NCBI GenBank assembly: GCA_030141605.1
Contig: JAQGDQ010000414.1
Span: 1 to 64,000, forward strand
Reading direction: 5' to 3'
Source: Tubiluchus corallicola
Taxonomy: Eukaryota > Priapulida > Priapulimorpha > Priapulimorphida > Tubiluchidae
DNA: 64,000 bases
The notes under the pieces were generated by a model that had not been told where the DNA came from, made no database searches, and saw only the letters and a program-made list of their open reading frames with translations. A program made the translations under genes and the position numbers. Of this stretch, positions 21,160-33,405 are shown piece by piece. Position 1 is the stretch's first letter, and the number at the start of each line of letters is the position of its first letter.

Positions 21160-23703
21160 CTTAGTAATTAAACTTACTTACTTACAAATACTTAGCTCCG
21201 ATTGTTACAAATTAGTCAAAAGTTGAGTAATAATCTAGTCGGAAATAATTGTTTCCAAGGACAATTTTTTATAAAACACATCTTTAAGAGTTTTACAGGT
21301 ATAGTAATTAGAAATGGTTTAGGATGACTAACATTTAGACTAACGAGTTTTCTCCGTGGCAGCAAGCTCGCAAGTGAACTGCTTTGCGAGTCAGCAAGAA
21401 ATTGCAAATACTCTGACACTAATTAAACATGCTTGCGAGTTACCTGGTGAGAAAACTTGCTAGTCTGAATGCGCCATAAAATAATAATCTTTGTCTTGAC
21501 ATCTTGTAGCATTTTGAAATCATGTTTATAATTGTTTTCCAGGATCTGAGAGTCTTGCCTTGTGGCCACGAATTTCACAAATCATGCGTTGATCAGTGGC
21601 TCATTACAAAATTCACGTGTCCGCTGTGTTGTTATAATATAGTAGATCAAAAATACGAACAAGTTTCAGTGGCATGCAGTGAACATCTCTCGTCGGTATC
21701 AAGCCGGCAACCCTGGCACCTTTTTCACATACCTCAATGGCATGAAGTGCCTCAATTGCATTCAGCTAATAACTATAGTAGAAATTCCGTCATTTCCGTG
21801 CCGACTACATGTGTAAATAGTGAAAATAGTGATCTTATTTATTCAAATCGCAGTATCGTGGACACGAGAACTCAGCATCAAAGCTTGTATGCAAAACATA
21901 CAGATTTGTCGCTAGGCACGCAGAGTAAACAACAACGCATTCCATCGTTGTACTGCACGAATAAACACTTAGCAAGCTTACAACAGGCCCACACATTGTC
22001 ACAGTACGTGCAGGGTAGTTCCAGTGATACCGATAATGTGGTGAATGTGTTAAAGTGTGTTGCGTCTGTCAATGTGAACAATGTTCATAGTGATGGTGCT
22101 AAAGCTGGTATTGACTATCCCGAGCAGAGCTCCCTCGGTAACGTTAGCTGTTGTGCCGTTGCGGGGAGCGATCATGTGATAACAGATTCTGGAGATTCCA
22201 TTCCGGATAGTCCGTTACCTGCCGTACATTTGAAGCCAAGCATAGCCATGCTTCCCAGTGTCGATGGTGGAGCAAGCAGGCAGGACATCAGTTGCAGCAG
22301 TACGTCTTTAGAATTGGGTGATTGCGATACAATCACAAAACCAACTGTGCCAAGTAATGACCCGCTGCCATCAGGCTCATTGAGAACTAGCAGAGTAGTG
22401 AGACCAAATCGCTGTAAAAAATCTCGACAGTCATTACAACTTGCCGCAGAAAAACTAACCGTATTAGCTAACTCAAGGAATGAACCGACATCGAAGACAT
22501 TGGCTTCTAGTAAAAGTGTAGCGTGTCGCCAGGGCTGCAAATTTGACCACAGACAAACAAACGCCAAACAAAGTAAACTTAATCAAATGAAACCTGCTGA
22601 AGATCTGGTTGTGGACTTGCCGCCCCAGACATCTCCAGAACGAAATTCCTTCCCTGTTCGTTCTCGCAAACTTGACAGTAAACAATGCAATAGCTCTCCT
22701 GCTAAATCTCATAAAGTGGACAATGCAGATTTGTGTAGCTGTCATAGTTTGCCGCGCGGTATTGTTACATACACCTGTAACAAGCACGAAATAACGTACA
22801 ACATCCCGACTGGCCTACAGAAAAGCGAAGTGCGGTTCATACGCTGCACTAACCCATCTCAGTGTCAGGCGAATGTTCAGTCAAAATCTAACATGAGCTC
22901 ACCACGAAGAGACAACACGAGTAGCAGCCGTTTCATGAACCAGACGAGCGTTGATGTCGAAAATGAGCACCAGGGGGCAGGGTGCGATAGTGTTGTGCCA
23001 GGATCAGCATTTAGTTCAGGCCCTCCTTCGAGGAGATCCATAATGGTTTACACTGATAGTCATGGTAGGTTGTATAAATCATAGTTTTCGTTGTAAAATT
23101 TCTTCATATTGTGGAACTACGGAATTAATTCTTCACATATTAATGCACTTTAGCTTCTAAGACAGATTTACTTAATATACTTTGTACTTTAATCACAATG
23201 TAAAACGTACAGTAAAAAAATCATTTTATGATCTTGTAAGAAACTACTACATGTAGCATAGAAATATTTTTGTAATATTCCTAACTCTTACCGTTGTGTG
23301 TATATACTTGTTGTCTACTACCATCATTGTCTATCGATGTGCATGCAAATAAAACACATAATAATAATTAACAATAATGTACGCAGATTAAACAAAGAAT
23401 TAGGAAACAGCACACTGCTTATGGCATACATTCAGTTTGAAGGCTTTAATAACCTGTCACTTGTTAGTAGTATAGTGGTAGCCAAAATTTCTGTTGCAAT
23501 GGAAATTAGGAAATAGTTAGGAAATTATACATACTCACTTAATCAGTAAATAGTCTCACAAAGAAACAAGGCTTACATAGTAGAAACTACTCACAAACTT
23601 GTTATAATTATAACTTTAATTCCTTTTTGTTTTGTTTTTTTTAGGAACGACCATTACAATTCCATTACAGAATGAGGAGTACGATCCTGTCGACGCTGTA
23701 TGA
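16427..23703 (+). CDS. ZNRF3: ZNRF3/RNF43-type transmembrane RING E3 ubiquitin ligase, last six coding exons
   Basis: Single-pass membrane ubiquitin ligase that, in this family, ubiquitinates Frizzled/LRP receptors and is itself antagonised by R-spondin, damping Wnt signalling. Exons are 16427-16501, 17551-17706, 19140-19250, 20464-20634, 21543-23064 and 23645-23703, all with GT-AG borders and matching phases (697 codons). Exons 1-2 give the end of the ectodomain (PA-like: [18 protein letters not shown], then a SARARI stretch). Exon 3 gives the membrane span ([17 protein letters not shown]). Exon 4 gives the conserved juxtamembrane QALEKMETR and the first RING half; exon 5 the second half and a ~460-residue Ser-rich cytoplasmic tail. 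The signal peptide and first ectodomain exons were not found and must lie further left. ZNRF3 and RNF43 are a vertebrate pair, so the symbol means the joint orthologue. Confidence 0.92.
16598..17110. repeat. Minisatellite, about 14 imperfect units of 34-43 bp
   Basis: Repeated unit built on GGCAGGCTCACAT followed by ATATAGGTAGTTTCATGTGTGT in many variants (GGCAGGCTGACAT, GGCAGTCTCACAT, GACAGGCTCACAT). Some units carry an inserted ATACATGTAG. It lies in the intron between the first two ZNRF3-type exons found here. Confidence 0.92.
19291..19738 (+). repeat. Interspersed repeat R1, copy 1 (ZNRF3 intron)
   Basis: About 450 bases related to 32568-33010 (same strand) and to 61171-61717 (opposite strand). 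Shared landmarks in order are GATGATTTTTCATA, ATTTTGAAGTA, AACACCAATAATAC, TTTCTGATAATTAAATAAT, GTTTCTGAAACGCA, AAAGAACTAGC and CGTAAGTCATTATTG. No maintained ORF, so non-autonomous. Confidence 0.8.
20678..20858. mobile_element. MITE R6, degenerate copy (ZNRF3 intron)
   Basis: Aged relative of the better-preserved element at 48863-49039. Both share TTGCTTAACACCCAA, TTTTTGGCAAAACAAAAT and ATGTATTAAT. The terminal repeats are eroded (CAATCAAATCTTG at the left, AAGTCTGACTG at the right). Confidence 0.65.
21117..21155. repeat. TA dinucleotide microsatellite
   Basis: Uninterrupted AT/TA run of nearly 40 bases in intron 4 of the ZNRF3-type gene. Confidence 0.97.
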
Positions 23704-25668
23704 CATTTGACAACGAAATGTCACAAAATGCCCAGCCTTTCTTCCTAAATATAGGGTCGAAAATATTGCCTATGCAGTTTTACTTTCTTGGCAGACAGTA
23801 AGCCTGCTTCTGTTAACTATATGATCTGATTTTACCAGCCTCCTTCAAAATTTGTAGCTCTGCGATTTAGCTTTTGTACAGTGTTAAGTGCACCTTGATT
23901 TCTCAGTCGTTATAAGTAAAAGGCGATGATTCATCTTGTTATATATTTTTTATCACAGCTAGTTGTTTATACACAATAGCTTGACATTTTCAAGGTCACT
24001 TGTCTAGTAATAAAGGGATTATTATGCATTTTTATATAACGTGGCATTCTGCAAGCAGCAATCCAACACTTGGCGGTAGAACTTACTTAGTGTAGTATGC
24101 CTAGATGATTGTACATATGTTACAAAAAAGACAAAAGATAAAATGTCGAAGATAATGCTCTGGCCTTATCTGGATATTTTTCAACAAATCAAATAGCCGA
24201 GAGTATGCCAAATAAAAGCTATCTGGAAACAGTTTTGTTTAAGTATAGTTACAGTTACTCCCTACCTGGCACTGCTTAACTTTGTAGCCAAGCACATGCT
24301 TTGATTTCTCACTTATGCCCGCGAATATTTTGTTTTTGATGATGCAAGTTACAGTAACACAGCATTGTAAACAAACAAACCAAAGCACATGATAAATAAG
24401 TTACTATAGTGCTTCAAGTGATATTATTATATTTGTAAATAAGAGTTACAGAACATGTAGTTAATACATTTAGTTGCTTTATTTTTTATGAAAAATTGTC
24501 TGTGCACATTTTGCGTTAAATATTATTTATTCGTATTTATGTCCTTAAAAAGTATTTTTATGTTCGTTACTTGCTGTGAATACAGTTTTGTTTCTATAAA
24601 GCATGTTTTTATTTAAATATACAGTAGCATCTGTAATTAGGTTAAGTCCAGCAATATTAATTATGTTATCTAATTACCGCAGTCAATCGCTTATTTTCTT
24701 GTTAAACATTATTTCATTTTGTTACTAGGTATTGCCTTTAATGCGGATATAAACTCGTATGGGTGCTCATACAAATCCAGTTTTCTAAGTTAAACAGAAA
24801 TTATTAAGTTTTCCCTTGGAGTGCAATTTTAATTTGAGTGCACCTCACGGGTGATTGTAGTCAAACGACAAAAGGCCACTGCCCTATTTAGTCAGGAAAG
24901 TTGTACAACTGAGTGAAGAGTCATTACGACTACAGTGGACGGTGTCAGTACTTTCAAGATTTGACCACATTGCTACATTCCAACTTGCACATCAGGTCGC
25001 TTATTTTGTATCATCAATCTAGCTTCAAGAAGATACTTTTAATAAGTTCCAAGCAAAAAGTTATATATAATATTAAAATACATGCATTGAAAATGGTTTG
25101 TAACGAATGCAAGACTTATCCAAAAATTCTGTAAAAAGACAAAATCACTTAATTGCTAGGTGATGAATTTTGAATTTTAAAGCATACGTGAAAGTTCTTC
25201 AGGAGCGTTTCCCGTTTAAAATGTGAATCAAGTTTAGAGTTCTTGTAAACGCAATGATCACAAACCTTTTTTTCTTAATGTTAGCAAACCAATAAAGACT
25301 TTCTCCCCTCAACATTTTGTCTAAGCCCAGTTGTCCCTTTATAGGTGAAGTCACAATTAGTAATGTCACAAATTTGAATTTCTACATCAATGTGCATGTT
25401 ATGAGCCTGTTTATTGTATGTATGAATTTGTAAATAATATAGAGTCTCACATTTTATATATAAATATTCGTTTGCTGTTTATATCATTTGATTCTGTTCT
25501 CGTCTAAGGTTTATTGGCCATGTTATTATATGAATATTGAATGACGATAAGTTTCAAGAATGGAAAGTCAAACAACAGCCAGTAGTTTACGACATGTGTA
25601 CTATTGATATTTTGCTATGTACATTGAAAATTTATAGTACAATATTTACAGTAATGGGCTTGAAAAAT
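23704..25668. other. Facing 3' UTRs and intergenic DNA between ZNRF3 and INO80B
   Basis: No coding signal. AATAAA-type motifs near 24009 and 24210 (+) could end the ZNRF3-type transcript. TTTATTG near 25409 reads CAATAAA on the minus strand and could end INO80B. Exact ends cannot be set from sequence. Confidence 0.5.
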
Positions 25669-28600
25669 CTATGTTACAGCTGACGTCGTGACCAGCTTGT
25701 GAATTTCCAAGTTCTTTTTATAACACTCGAAACTGCAAAGTGGCACAGACGTTTTCGAGCATGTGTATTTCTTGCGATTTGAACACCCGCTTATGCCACA
25801 AAGCTGTATCTTTGGTCTGAAAAAAATTATAAAGATGACTACAGAAAATATACATTAGTTTAGGGATTTACATAACACTTAAACAAACGTATATGTGGAA
25901 TGCATGAAGGCAAGAACAAACAAATGATTGAATATAAAAAACACACAAATAGTTTTTAATTCTTGTTGCAAAACCCGGGACTAGCACTTAGAGCAGCCCA
26001 CTTGGCTTCGAGTTCTTTAGGATCCATAGTGTACACTGCACAGTATTGATGGAACTGCCAGACGACAGGTTCACACAACTACTTTACCAATATTGTTTCC
26101 TAGCAGGTTAGCAAAGCATAACTTTTCAGTGAATAATATCTTTGTATTGGCTTCCGTATGAGGAACGACAATAACTTTTTTTGGAATAGAAACCTTATTT
26201 TTAATTGTAATAGATTTTTGCACATACTACAAATCTGCACTCATAGCATCTACAATACCAATATTGCCACATTTACTGTACATACAGTAAGCTACAAATA
26301 AATCATGTGAGGGAATCGAGAAACTGCAATTATTACCCATACGATAAGTACAAAATCTGTGGTACACAAAGATCCCTTGTACTCTAATTTGGCAATTTAC
26401 AGACATGCTAACTAAAAATATTCTCATTTCATATGAAACTAATAATATAAGACATGTTTACAAGCTGCAACACTCGTACAAAATTTGGCAATTTCACTTT
26501 GTTAATCAAAAATTAATCTAGCTGCTTTCAGTCAGTCTAGTATTCCTGCAGCTTCTCGTATTTTCCAACTTAACATTCAGAGATGCAGTCACTGCTCGTA
26601 AATGCTGTATTTCTATGGAACTCCTTACCAAAAAATGCTTCCATGCTTCCCTATTAGTTACAGTCTTGCTTCTAAGCATATTCAAATATTTCCATTTTAC
26701 CCAAATGCACATTACTAAATAAAACATCCATATACACGTCAATTCGTAAAAATATTAGAAACATTAAAATGTCACATTAACTTTAGGACAATATAATGCT
26801 AATTTAAAAAGACACAGTTTATTCTACATACGGATCGGTGTTAGCCACTTGTTGTTTCAGTGGAAATTCTATGCCTGGCGGGAAGCACAAAGTTATGCTA
26901 TTCAGACTGTTTCTGTACGAAATCATTGGAGCATCAGATTTCTTTGAAACTTTCACCTAAAAAGAATATTCAATGTTGTCATAAATATCTACGTACTTTG
27001 ACATACTATTTAGCTGGGGGTGAGAATTCTCTATCAGAAACAGAATTCGAATCGAATTTCTGGCTTTCGAACTCAAATCAAATAAAATTTCGAATTCGAA
27101 TTTAGTTTTAAATATTTTCAAATCACTAATAAAAAGCGATCTTTGATTTTGTTCTGCAATAAAAACAGTAATAAATTGTGCAGAAATCACAGTTAAATTG
27201 TACTGATTACATGAAGTTTCAAATATTTTAATGATAAAGAATGTATGTAGTTGAGATGCTGACTTATTCAAATCTATAATTTTAGGTAATAATCTATAAT
27301 AATCACAGAAATTCTTTAAAGTTTTAAGAAGGAAGGAAGGAAAAAATTATGGAAAACTATTGGAAATGCAGCTTTGTGTTTGTGCATTACACATTAAGAA
27401 CTGAAATAATAGATTAAAATGCAATGACCAGTAATATTCACTTTGCAAACTAAAAAATTTATTTTTGCATCTATGAAAACTTTACAGGTGACAAGACAAC
27501 ATGGCTTACCTTTCCACCTTTTTGTCGGCCATCTTGTTTTTTCAGTAATCGGTCAATTGTCTGTTTCTGAAAATGAAAATGCTTTAATCAGATAATGATC
27601 CCATATAATCAGTAACAGTAGAGTATTAAAGGAAAGAACAAGATACTCCGCATGTTGAGTTTATTTTACCGTTATCCCTTAAACATAGAAAAATATAACA
27701 AAGAAATTGCAAAAGAATTGTCTATAAACCAGTACAGTTAATTCATACTACCGTTGAAAATTATACCATAACTGGTAGACTTCGCGGCTTTGTTAATAGC
27801 AATGTGGCTTTCCCTAAGTGTACGCTGTTTAAACTAATTCAAACTTCTAAAACCCACATAATTTTCATGCAATAGCACATATCTGATTTTTTGTAAAAAC
27901 TTGTTATACTCTTGATGGAAATTGTCAGTGCACTGTTTTCTTCAGTCAATGAACAAAGACATTGGCGGAAGACTGGGCATTCAAAATGGGAGTGGCCAAG
28001 AGGTGAAATGATCGCGACTTTAAAGTAATTTTGCTAATTGCACAAAGCACTTATCACACTTCTATTACTAAATCCTTCTAACATTTTTTGCAAAAACTGA
28101 AATAAGCCTAACTACCCAAAAGACTTGACCTTTTACTTCTATTACTTCTATTAGACATTAGGGCTAATACTTCTATTAGACATTAATTCTATTTCCAAAT
28201 TAACATATTATTTTTTGTGGGATTTGCCCCATGAAAGATCAAAATCACTCGGGCTAGGAATTACAAATTAAATGAATTTTTCTTAAAAACAAGTTGAAAA
28301 ATCAAGAGCCTTAGCAAGTATCACTTCGTACATTTCATAAAGATGAAGAGAAGAAGGAAAACAAGCTTCTGACAAAGAACTTAAAAATAATTTGTTCAAT
28401 TTCCGAAAAAATATTCTATTCAACCTGCATAAAAATGAACTGAACTTCAAGAATAAAAAGTTAAACTTCATAGAAATATCTAAGACAGTTTCACAACTTT
28501 TTCGGGAGTTTTTGTAATGAAATCAAACAATGTGGTGTTACTGTGTATGAAAAGAAGATTTAGCATTGCACGAAATCAAAGGGCAATCAAATACTAAGCG

Positions 28601-31600
28601 TTCGGATGTTTGTATATCTGTAAGACACAGTAAATACCATCGGTTAAACCAACTGCATATCAGAAGGAGTTACTACCTCTGCCACATAAAATTTTGAGCG
28701 CAAGGAATTCTAAGCTTCTGCTTATCTATCAGTTGGCAGACGCAGGGCTGTGAGAGTAGGAGTAGAATTTTTTATATTACTGCCGTTAAATAAGCCTCTG
28801 TTTACAAAGCAGTATTAAATAACTACTAAAAGTTAAATGCTATCGATTGCTATTGACACACAAGAGGTGAAAAAATTGAAATCATACTTTGTCTTTTTCT
28901 TTCTTCTCGTCAGCCATTTGTTTCCTCCTCCGTGCTCTTTGTGCTCGCTTCTCCAGCTGGTCTTGAGTCATTTCCCCATATTTGATTTCTGTAAAAATAT
29001 AACACATCAGTTTGGAAGCATGGCTGCCCATTCTATGCCTGACTGATTTCAACATGCTTATTGAGCCTAGGCAATCGACTGTAAAACAGTCGTCGTCAAT
29101 ACTCAGTACTATAAATACAAATCACATTTTGCAATTTTGAAATCACCTTTTGCACTTTTAAAATTCTTCACACACTTGAAGTAAAAAATTGCGTAGTTCA
29201 GTTCCTTTCTTGAAGTCACGTGTAGGTAGTAACATTCGCGTCTCTTTCTGTGTCTTCGCGTGTTCAGTTAAACCTGCCTCTTTTATTATTGTATGTAGAT
29301 ATTTTATTGTTTCATTTAGTTAATTTTTACTGTATGTATGAATAGTTTAATTAATAAATAAAAACAGAACAATGTTCCTTATGGAACAGGCTGGAAAAGT
29401 GGGTTAATCTTTTGTCCTGACATACTCTTGTTTCTTGAGGAAGTGTGTAAAATGATCAATAGCAAAGATAAATTCGTAGTGCCATTCATTCTGTAACTCA
29501 ATTTCCAGCCAACTTCTGCCAAAGTTAGCTGCACAGAAATCACATTGAGAACAATTTTGACTGCAAAAGTCCTAAACTAGCAAGGGCGCCATTTTTTTAA
29601 CCGAAATTCTCAAAAAACGATAGGGCTAAAAAAGCTTCCATTAGATACTGCGGTGAAGGCAGATTTCACGGTGGTTTTAGAAGAAAAATATATATTTTGC
29701 CCTCTTAATGCTACTTTGAATTTTCATGTTATTTCCAAGGTAAAACTATTTGTACCATTACTCTTGGTAATTAACACTTCTTCCAAGTCTCTCTCATTTG
29801 CTTCCTTCCGCTTCTGTAATAGTGACCTCTAGAAAAAAAGGGTAACAATAATGTATTCCAAAAATAGAGAATCTTTAGTGAACAATTTTTGCTTGATTGT
29901 TATAATACAATTATAGTTAGGAGTGTTCAAGGTGCGGGACGGGATTGGGTTAGGATATTCGTACCACGACCTCGTTTCCGAACACTCCTAATAATAATTA
30001 TAGTTATGCAGTAATGTATAGTAGAATACCAAAATTACAACATCTCTTATGACAACTATGTGGCCGACATGACTGGATAGAGCACAAGATTATTTTAGTG
30101 TTGCAATGCCAATAACTCGGGGGGGGGGGAGTAAACCCCTACCGGGCGCATCCCCCGGGTGGCGGATGGGGGACCCCTGGCTCACGAGCCAGGGTGTTCC
30201 GAATATTCAAATAAGGAGCTGTGGACCAAATCCTTCAGGATAGACCTAGCAAGTCACTGAAGTACTTTTTGCTCAAGTAACTCATGGCGAACACAACTGA
30301 CTGGTGGATGTGGAGGAGGAGAAGACGTATGAAGACAGAGACACCTGGAGAGACGTTATCAAGTGTTCGCCGGCTGACAGATGAAAATCTACCAGGAGGA
30401 TGGTGAGAAAGAAATGCCAAATGTTATCAGGCCAAAGCATGAGACATCATGTAAATAAATATATAAAAATAAATATTGTTATTATTATAGTGTAAGTAAT
30501 GCATACTCTTCTTTTACGCTATACTCACTTTAAATAAATATACTCAGATGCACAACTGCTTACCTTCACTCTGTGCTCACTAAAGAAATGTACTGTAACT
30601 GGTAAATGACTAAGTTTATACATTCTAACATAAAAAGAAATACATAAACACAGATGCAGATTATGTGTACGTTCATTGAGAATAAGCGAAAATATAAATA
30701 TAAAGATCCAATTTGTGAAAAACTTTCTTCGATCACGCTTTTAAAAACATGCACATTCCAAAGTTCTTGTAGATCGAGTCAATGTAGTAAATACAATTTT
30801 CACAATTATCTTGAACCTATTAAACTGTTTAAATGAACACTAACCTGCCGAGCTGTCATCAAATTCGGATCTTTTGTTCTCTTCAATTCCCCATAATCAT
30901 CAAGCTCTCCAGCCTCAAGTGCATCTAACCATTTTTCCTCTTCATCACTCTGTGTCATTTCCACAATTTCTTCTACATCGACATCGATCTCATTATTATC
31001 AGGCTCTGCAAAGTTGTTAAGAAAAGTCGTAAATGCAAGAACCGCTAGCTAATTTACCTGGAAAAACTAAATGGCTTCACTAAACTGTATACATAGAAGA
31101 AAAATCTTGTGATTCTCTCACTAGCAATATGAATTGCATCATGTCCTTTTTTACCTCATTCTTAAATATTTCTTTACTAGATCCCATTATTTTAAATAGC
31201 AGTTATTTTAATAATAATAATAATTTTTTGCCTCAAATCCATAAAATCCTCTGGGGCTTTACAGTCAAAAATAGATAAAAAGATAAAAAAGATAAAATAG
31301 ATAAAAATACATCATAATGGAATTAAAAATTATACACTACAAAAAAGGTAAAGAAGCATAGTTAAATAATACACATAATACAATTCTACAAATAAAATGA
31401 AATGGAAATCCAAAAAAATGTTACAATTCCAAATATTATCATGCCAAAACTATTTCTACGTAAATAAAGATACTAACAGAGTCTTAAGTAGTGCTATTGT
31501 CGTATTATTCTTAAGCTGGCTTGGCATCGCTAGATGAAGAGGATAAGGGATAGTTGTGAAATGTGAGAAAGACTACTCCAGCTATGCAACCAGCCTTGCG

Positions 31601-33405
31601 CAGTTTATAAACAACCTCAGTTAGGGTGTTTTTTAAGGTGCTTGGTGACAATGGACGGCTTTAAAGATATTGTCAGAAGCACACTTTCAAAATCTTCACA
31701 TTGTACTTCTTCCTAAAGTTTTAACGCCAGTGACAGAGGTGAAAGAAACACGACAAGAATTCAACAGTTCTTTTGAAATTGACATTAGTCAGATTACGTT
31801 AGTAATAAATATTGTTTTTGGTGACTCACTTGAAAAACAATAGTCCTCAAATGTACATTTTAATATGATTGTTTAGACAATAACTGTACATATGACAAAC
31901 ATTAATTATTGCAAAGAAGAACTACCTGAGAGTCTAATTTTCAAAAACCCAATTATATATATATACTAATGAAATTACCAATGCAAGCATTTTTGATATC
32001 ACAAACAATAATTTTATAAGCAAATAAATGGATTTTATTTTACCCAGCCATTCAATGTCAACAGTGTCATTCGTTTCATCAACCACAAGATCCTGTGTTA
32101 CAGCAGAATGTTTAACTGAAATAGTATCCATTGACACACTGAAAGTTTACAAAATGTAATTATATTTATGAATCACTCTTATTAACTATATTTTTATTTC
32201 ATTTACTCAAGTGCTTATTTTCATACAAAAAAAAACAGAATAGAGTAAAGTACAAATATTGAAAAATAGAAAATTCCATTATCAAAACAGTATGTTAATT
32301 TCAAAGTGTTCTTTAATGTGTATTTTGTTGCATGAAAATTTTCTCAACAGAATACCTGATCTAATGTAGAACAGAAAAAATCCAAAATAGCTGTATTACC
32401 AAATTGATCATCTACTAATTAATAGCAAAGATGGTTGTACTTGGTGCACTATATAAGATGTGTTTAATAATATTTATTATTTATGTAAGTGGAACTATAA
32501 CTTCCTAAAACTAGTGTTCCTATTGTATCTCACAAATTTTCTAAACCATCTCTATTTGTTGCATTAAAGGAAAACAGGATAATTTTTCATATTTTACCCC
32601 ATTTTGAAGTATGGTAAAAAACACACATTTCAACACCAATAATACTATAAAAGCATTTCTGATAATTAAATAATAGATAAAAATCTTAGATAACGGTGGG
32701 GTATCCCAACTATTGATGACATCACAAATGAATGTAATCTTCAACAGCAAAAATATTCCACGAGCATGTTGCAAAAGCGAAAATTGAAGTACATTGCTAC
32801 TGTAAGAGATACAGACAAACGAACACCTCTAAATTCAGAGGCACAGCACCTGTTTTTTGGGCAATGCGTTTCTGAAATGCAGGTGCTATTGCCCATCTAA
32901 CTAATGAATGGTAAAACGCATATGATAGCGAAGAACTAGCGCACGAATGCAAAATTACATTTGAGTGATAATAATTCTTTTACGTAAGTCACTCTTGGAA
33001 AAATAATATGGCCCTTTTCAATATTTCAAAGAGTAGATTGTTTTGACCTGCAGTTTAAGATTGGGTTTTCCTCTAAATTAACACTGGTTTAGTTTTATGA
33101 AAGATATGTTATAAATGGGCATCTGCACAGTTATAATACAAGTGCTGTATGGCTGGAGCTTCTTATTTCTAGACCACTTTTATGATGGCATAAGGGATAA
33201 TAGAATCAGTTAGATATACATACCTCTTTTCTCCCAGAGTGCGACCTCCTATTTTAAATTTGAGTTTAAGAGCAGGTTTGTTAGCAGAGGCAATTTCTGG
33301 TGAATCAGCATCTTCCTCTTTCTCTTTTCTTTTCTTATGCTTTTTATGCTTATGTCTCCTCTTTAATTTCCGTTGACCATTGGGCGATTCTGTCTCCATA
33401 GACAT
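25669..33405 (-). CDS. INO80B: INO80 complex subunit B (PAPA-1 region plus HIT zinc finger)
   Basis: Subunit of the nuclear INO80 chromatin remodeller. Eight coding exons, 5' to 3': 33224-33405, 32044-32138, 30845-31005, 29762-29828, 28888-28988, 27510-27566, 26832-26956, 25669-25816. All junctions are GT-AG and phases match (311 residues; the human protein is about 356). Seen: a Lys/His-rich N-terminus, KPALKLKFKIGG-x2-LG (the family's K-x-LKLKIKLGG segment), EEEKWLDALEAGELDD and TARQRSLLQKR, a Lys/Arg-rich PAPA-1-type helix (QLEKRAQRARRRKQM), a CFPPGIEFP strand, and a C-terminal zf-HIT domain (CGISGCSNRKKYTC, then CSFEC). The start ATG is the first in the frame; a YAG just upstream leaves room for a 5' non-coding exon. 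Confidence 0.92.
27015..27300 (+). mobile_element. hAT-like non-autonomous element R3, left end (INO80B intron)
   Basis: Starts with GGGGGTGAGAATTC followed by AATTCGAAT-rich sequence, typical of hAT elements with CAGGGGTGAGCA-type ends. Its interior (CTGCAATAAAA, GTTTCAAATATTTTAAT, AATCTATAATTTTAGGT) matches 38405-38577. The right terminal repeat is missing here. Confidence 0.55.
27745..28135 (+). repeat. Interspersed repeat R2, copy 2 (INO80B intron)
   Basis: Second copy of the family at 15525-15915, same orientation. It has about a dozen extra bases (GGGAGTGGCCAAGAGG-type insert near 27990). A short ACTTCTATTAGACATTA duplication follows it at 28135-28190. Confidence 0.65.
30119..30475 (+). 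mobile_element. SINE-like element with GC-rich structured head and A+T tail
   Basis: Begins with a run of 11 G followed by a very C/G-rich ~75 bp that can form several stems, among them a perfect 8-bp hairpin CCCTGGCT-CACG-AGCCAGGG (30175-30194). A purine-rich body follows (30300-30400), then an ATAAATATATAAAAATAAATA tail near 30450-30475. This head-body-tail plan fits a non-autonomous non-LTR element (RTE-like) inserted in an INO80B intron. A short ORF in the body (ATG near 30284 on +) is not recognised. No target duplication was identified. Confidence 0.5.
31208..31340 (-). repeat. Possible truncated LINE 3' end with ATT tail (minus strand)
   Basis: AAT/AATA trinucleotide run at 31209-31226 followed by CCATAAAATCCTCTGGGGC. 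Read on the minus strand this is a body ending in an ATT-type tail. The neighbouring GATAAAAA-rich stretch (31268-31310) is simple-sequence. Low certainty. Confidence 0.3.
32568..33010 (+). repeat. Interspersed repeat R1, copy 2 (INO80B intron 1)
   Basis: Second copy of R1, same orientation as 19291-19738, with the same landmark order from ACAGGATAATTTTTCATA to CGTAAGTCACTCTTGG. Confidence 0.8.

Larger units (their letters stand above)
20599..21650 (+). other. RING-H2 finger of the ZNRF3-type gene, split by intron 4
   Basis: [12 protein letters not shown] ends exon 4 and [19 protein letters not shown] begins exon 5, followed by FTCPLC. The C3H2C3 ligands are all present: Cys-Cys, Cys-His, His-Cys, Cys-Cys. 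The intron cuts between the first and second zinc-ligand pairs, after a phase-0 codon. Confidence 0.9.

Noticed and set aside
26227-26742. Reverse ORFs at 26227-26427 and 26518-26742 as extra INO80B exons
   Set aside because: Exon 7 and exon 8 join directly in phase to give a complete zinc finger; no in-phase splice sites around these ORFs.
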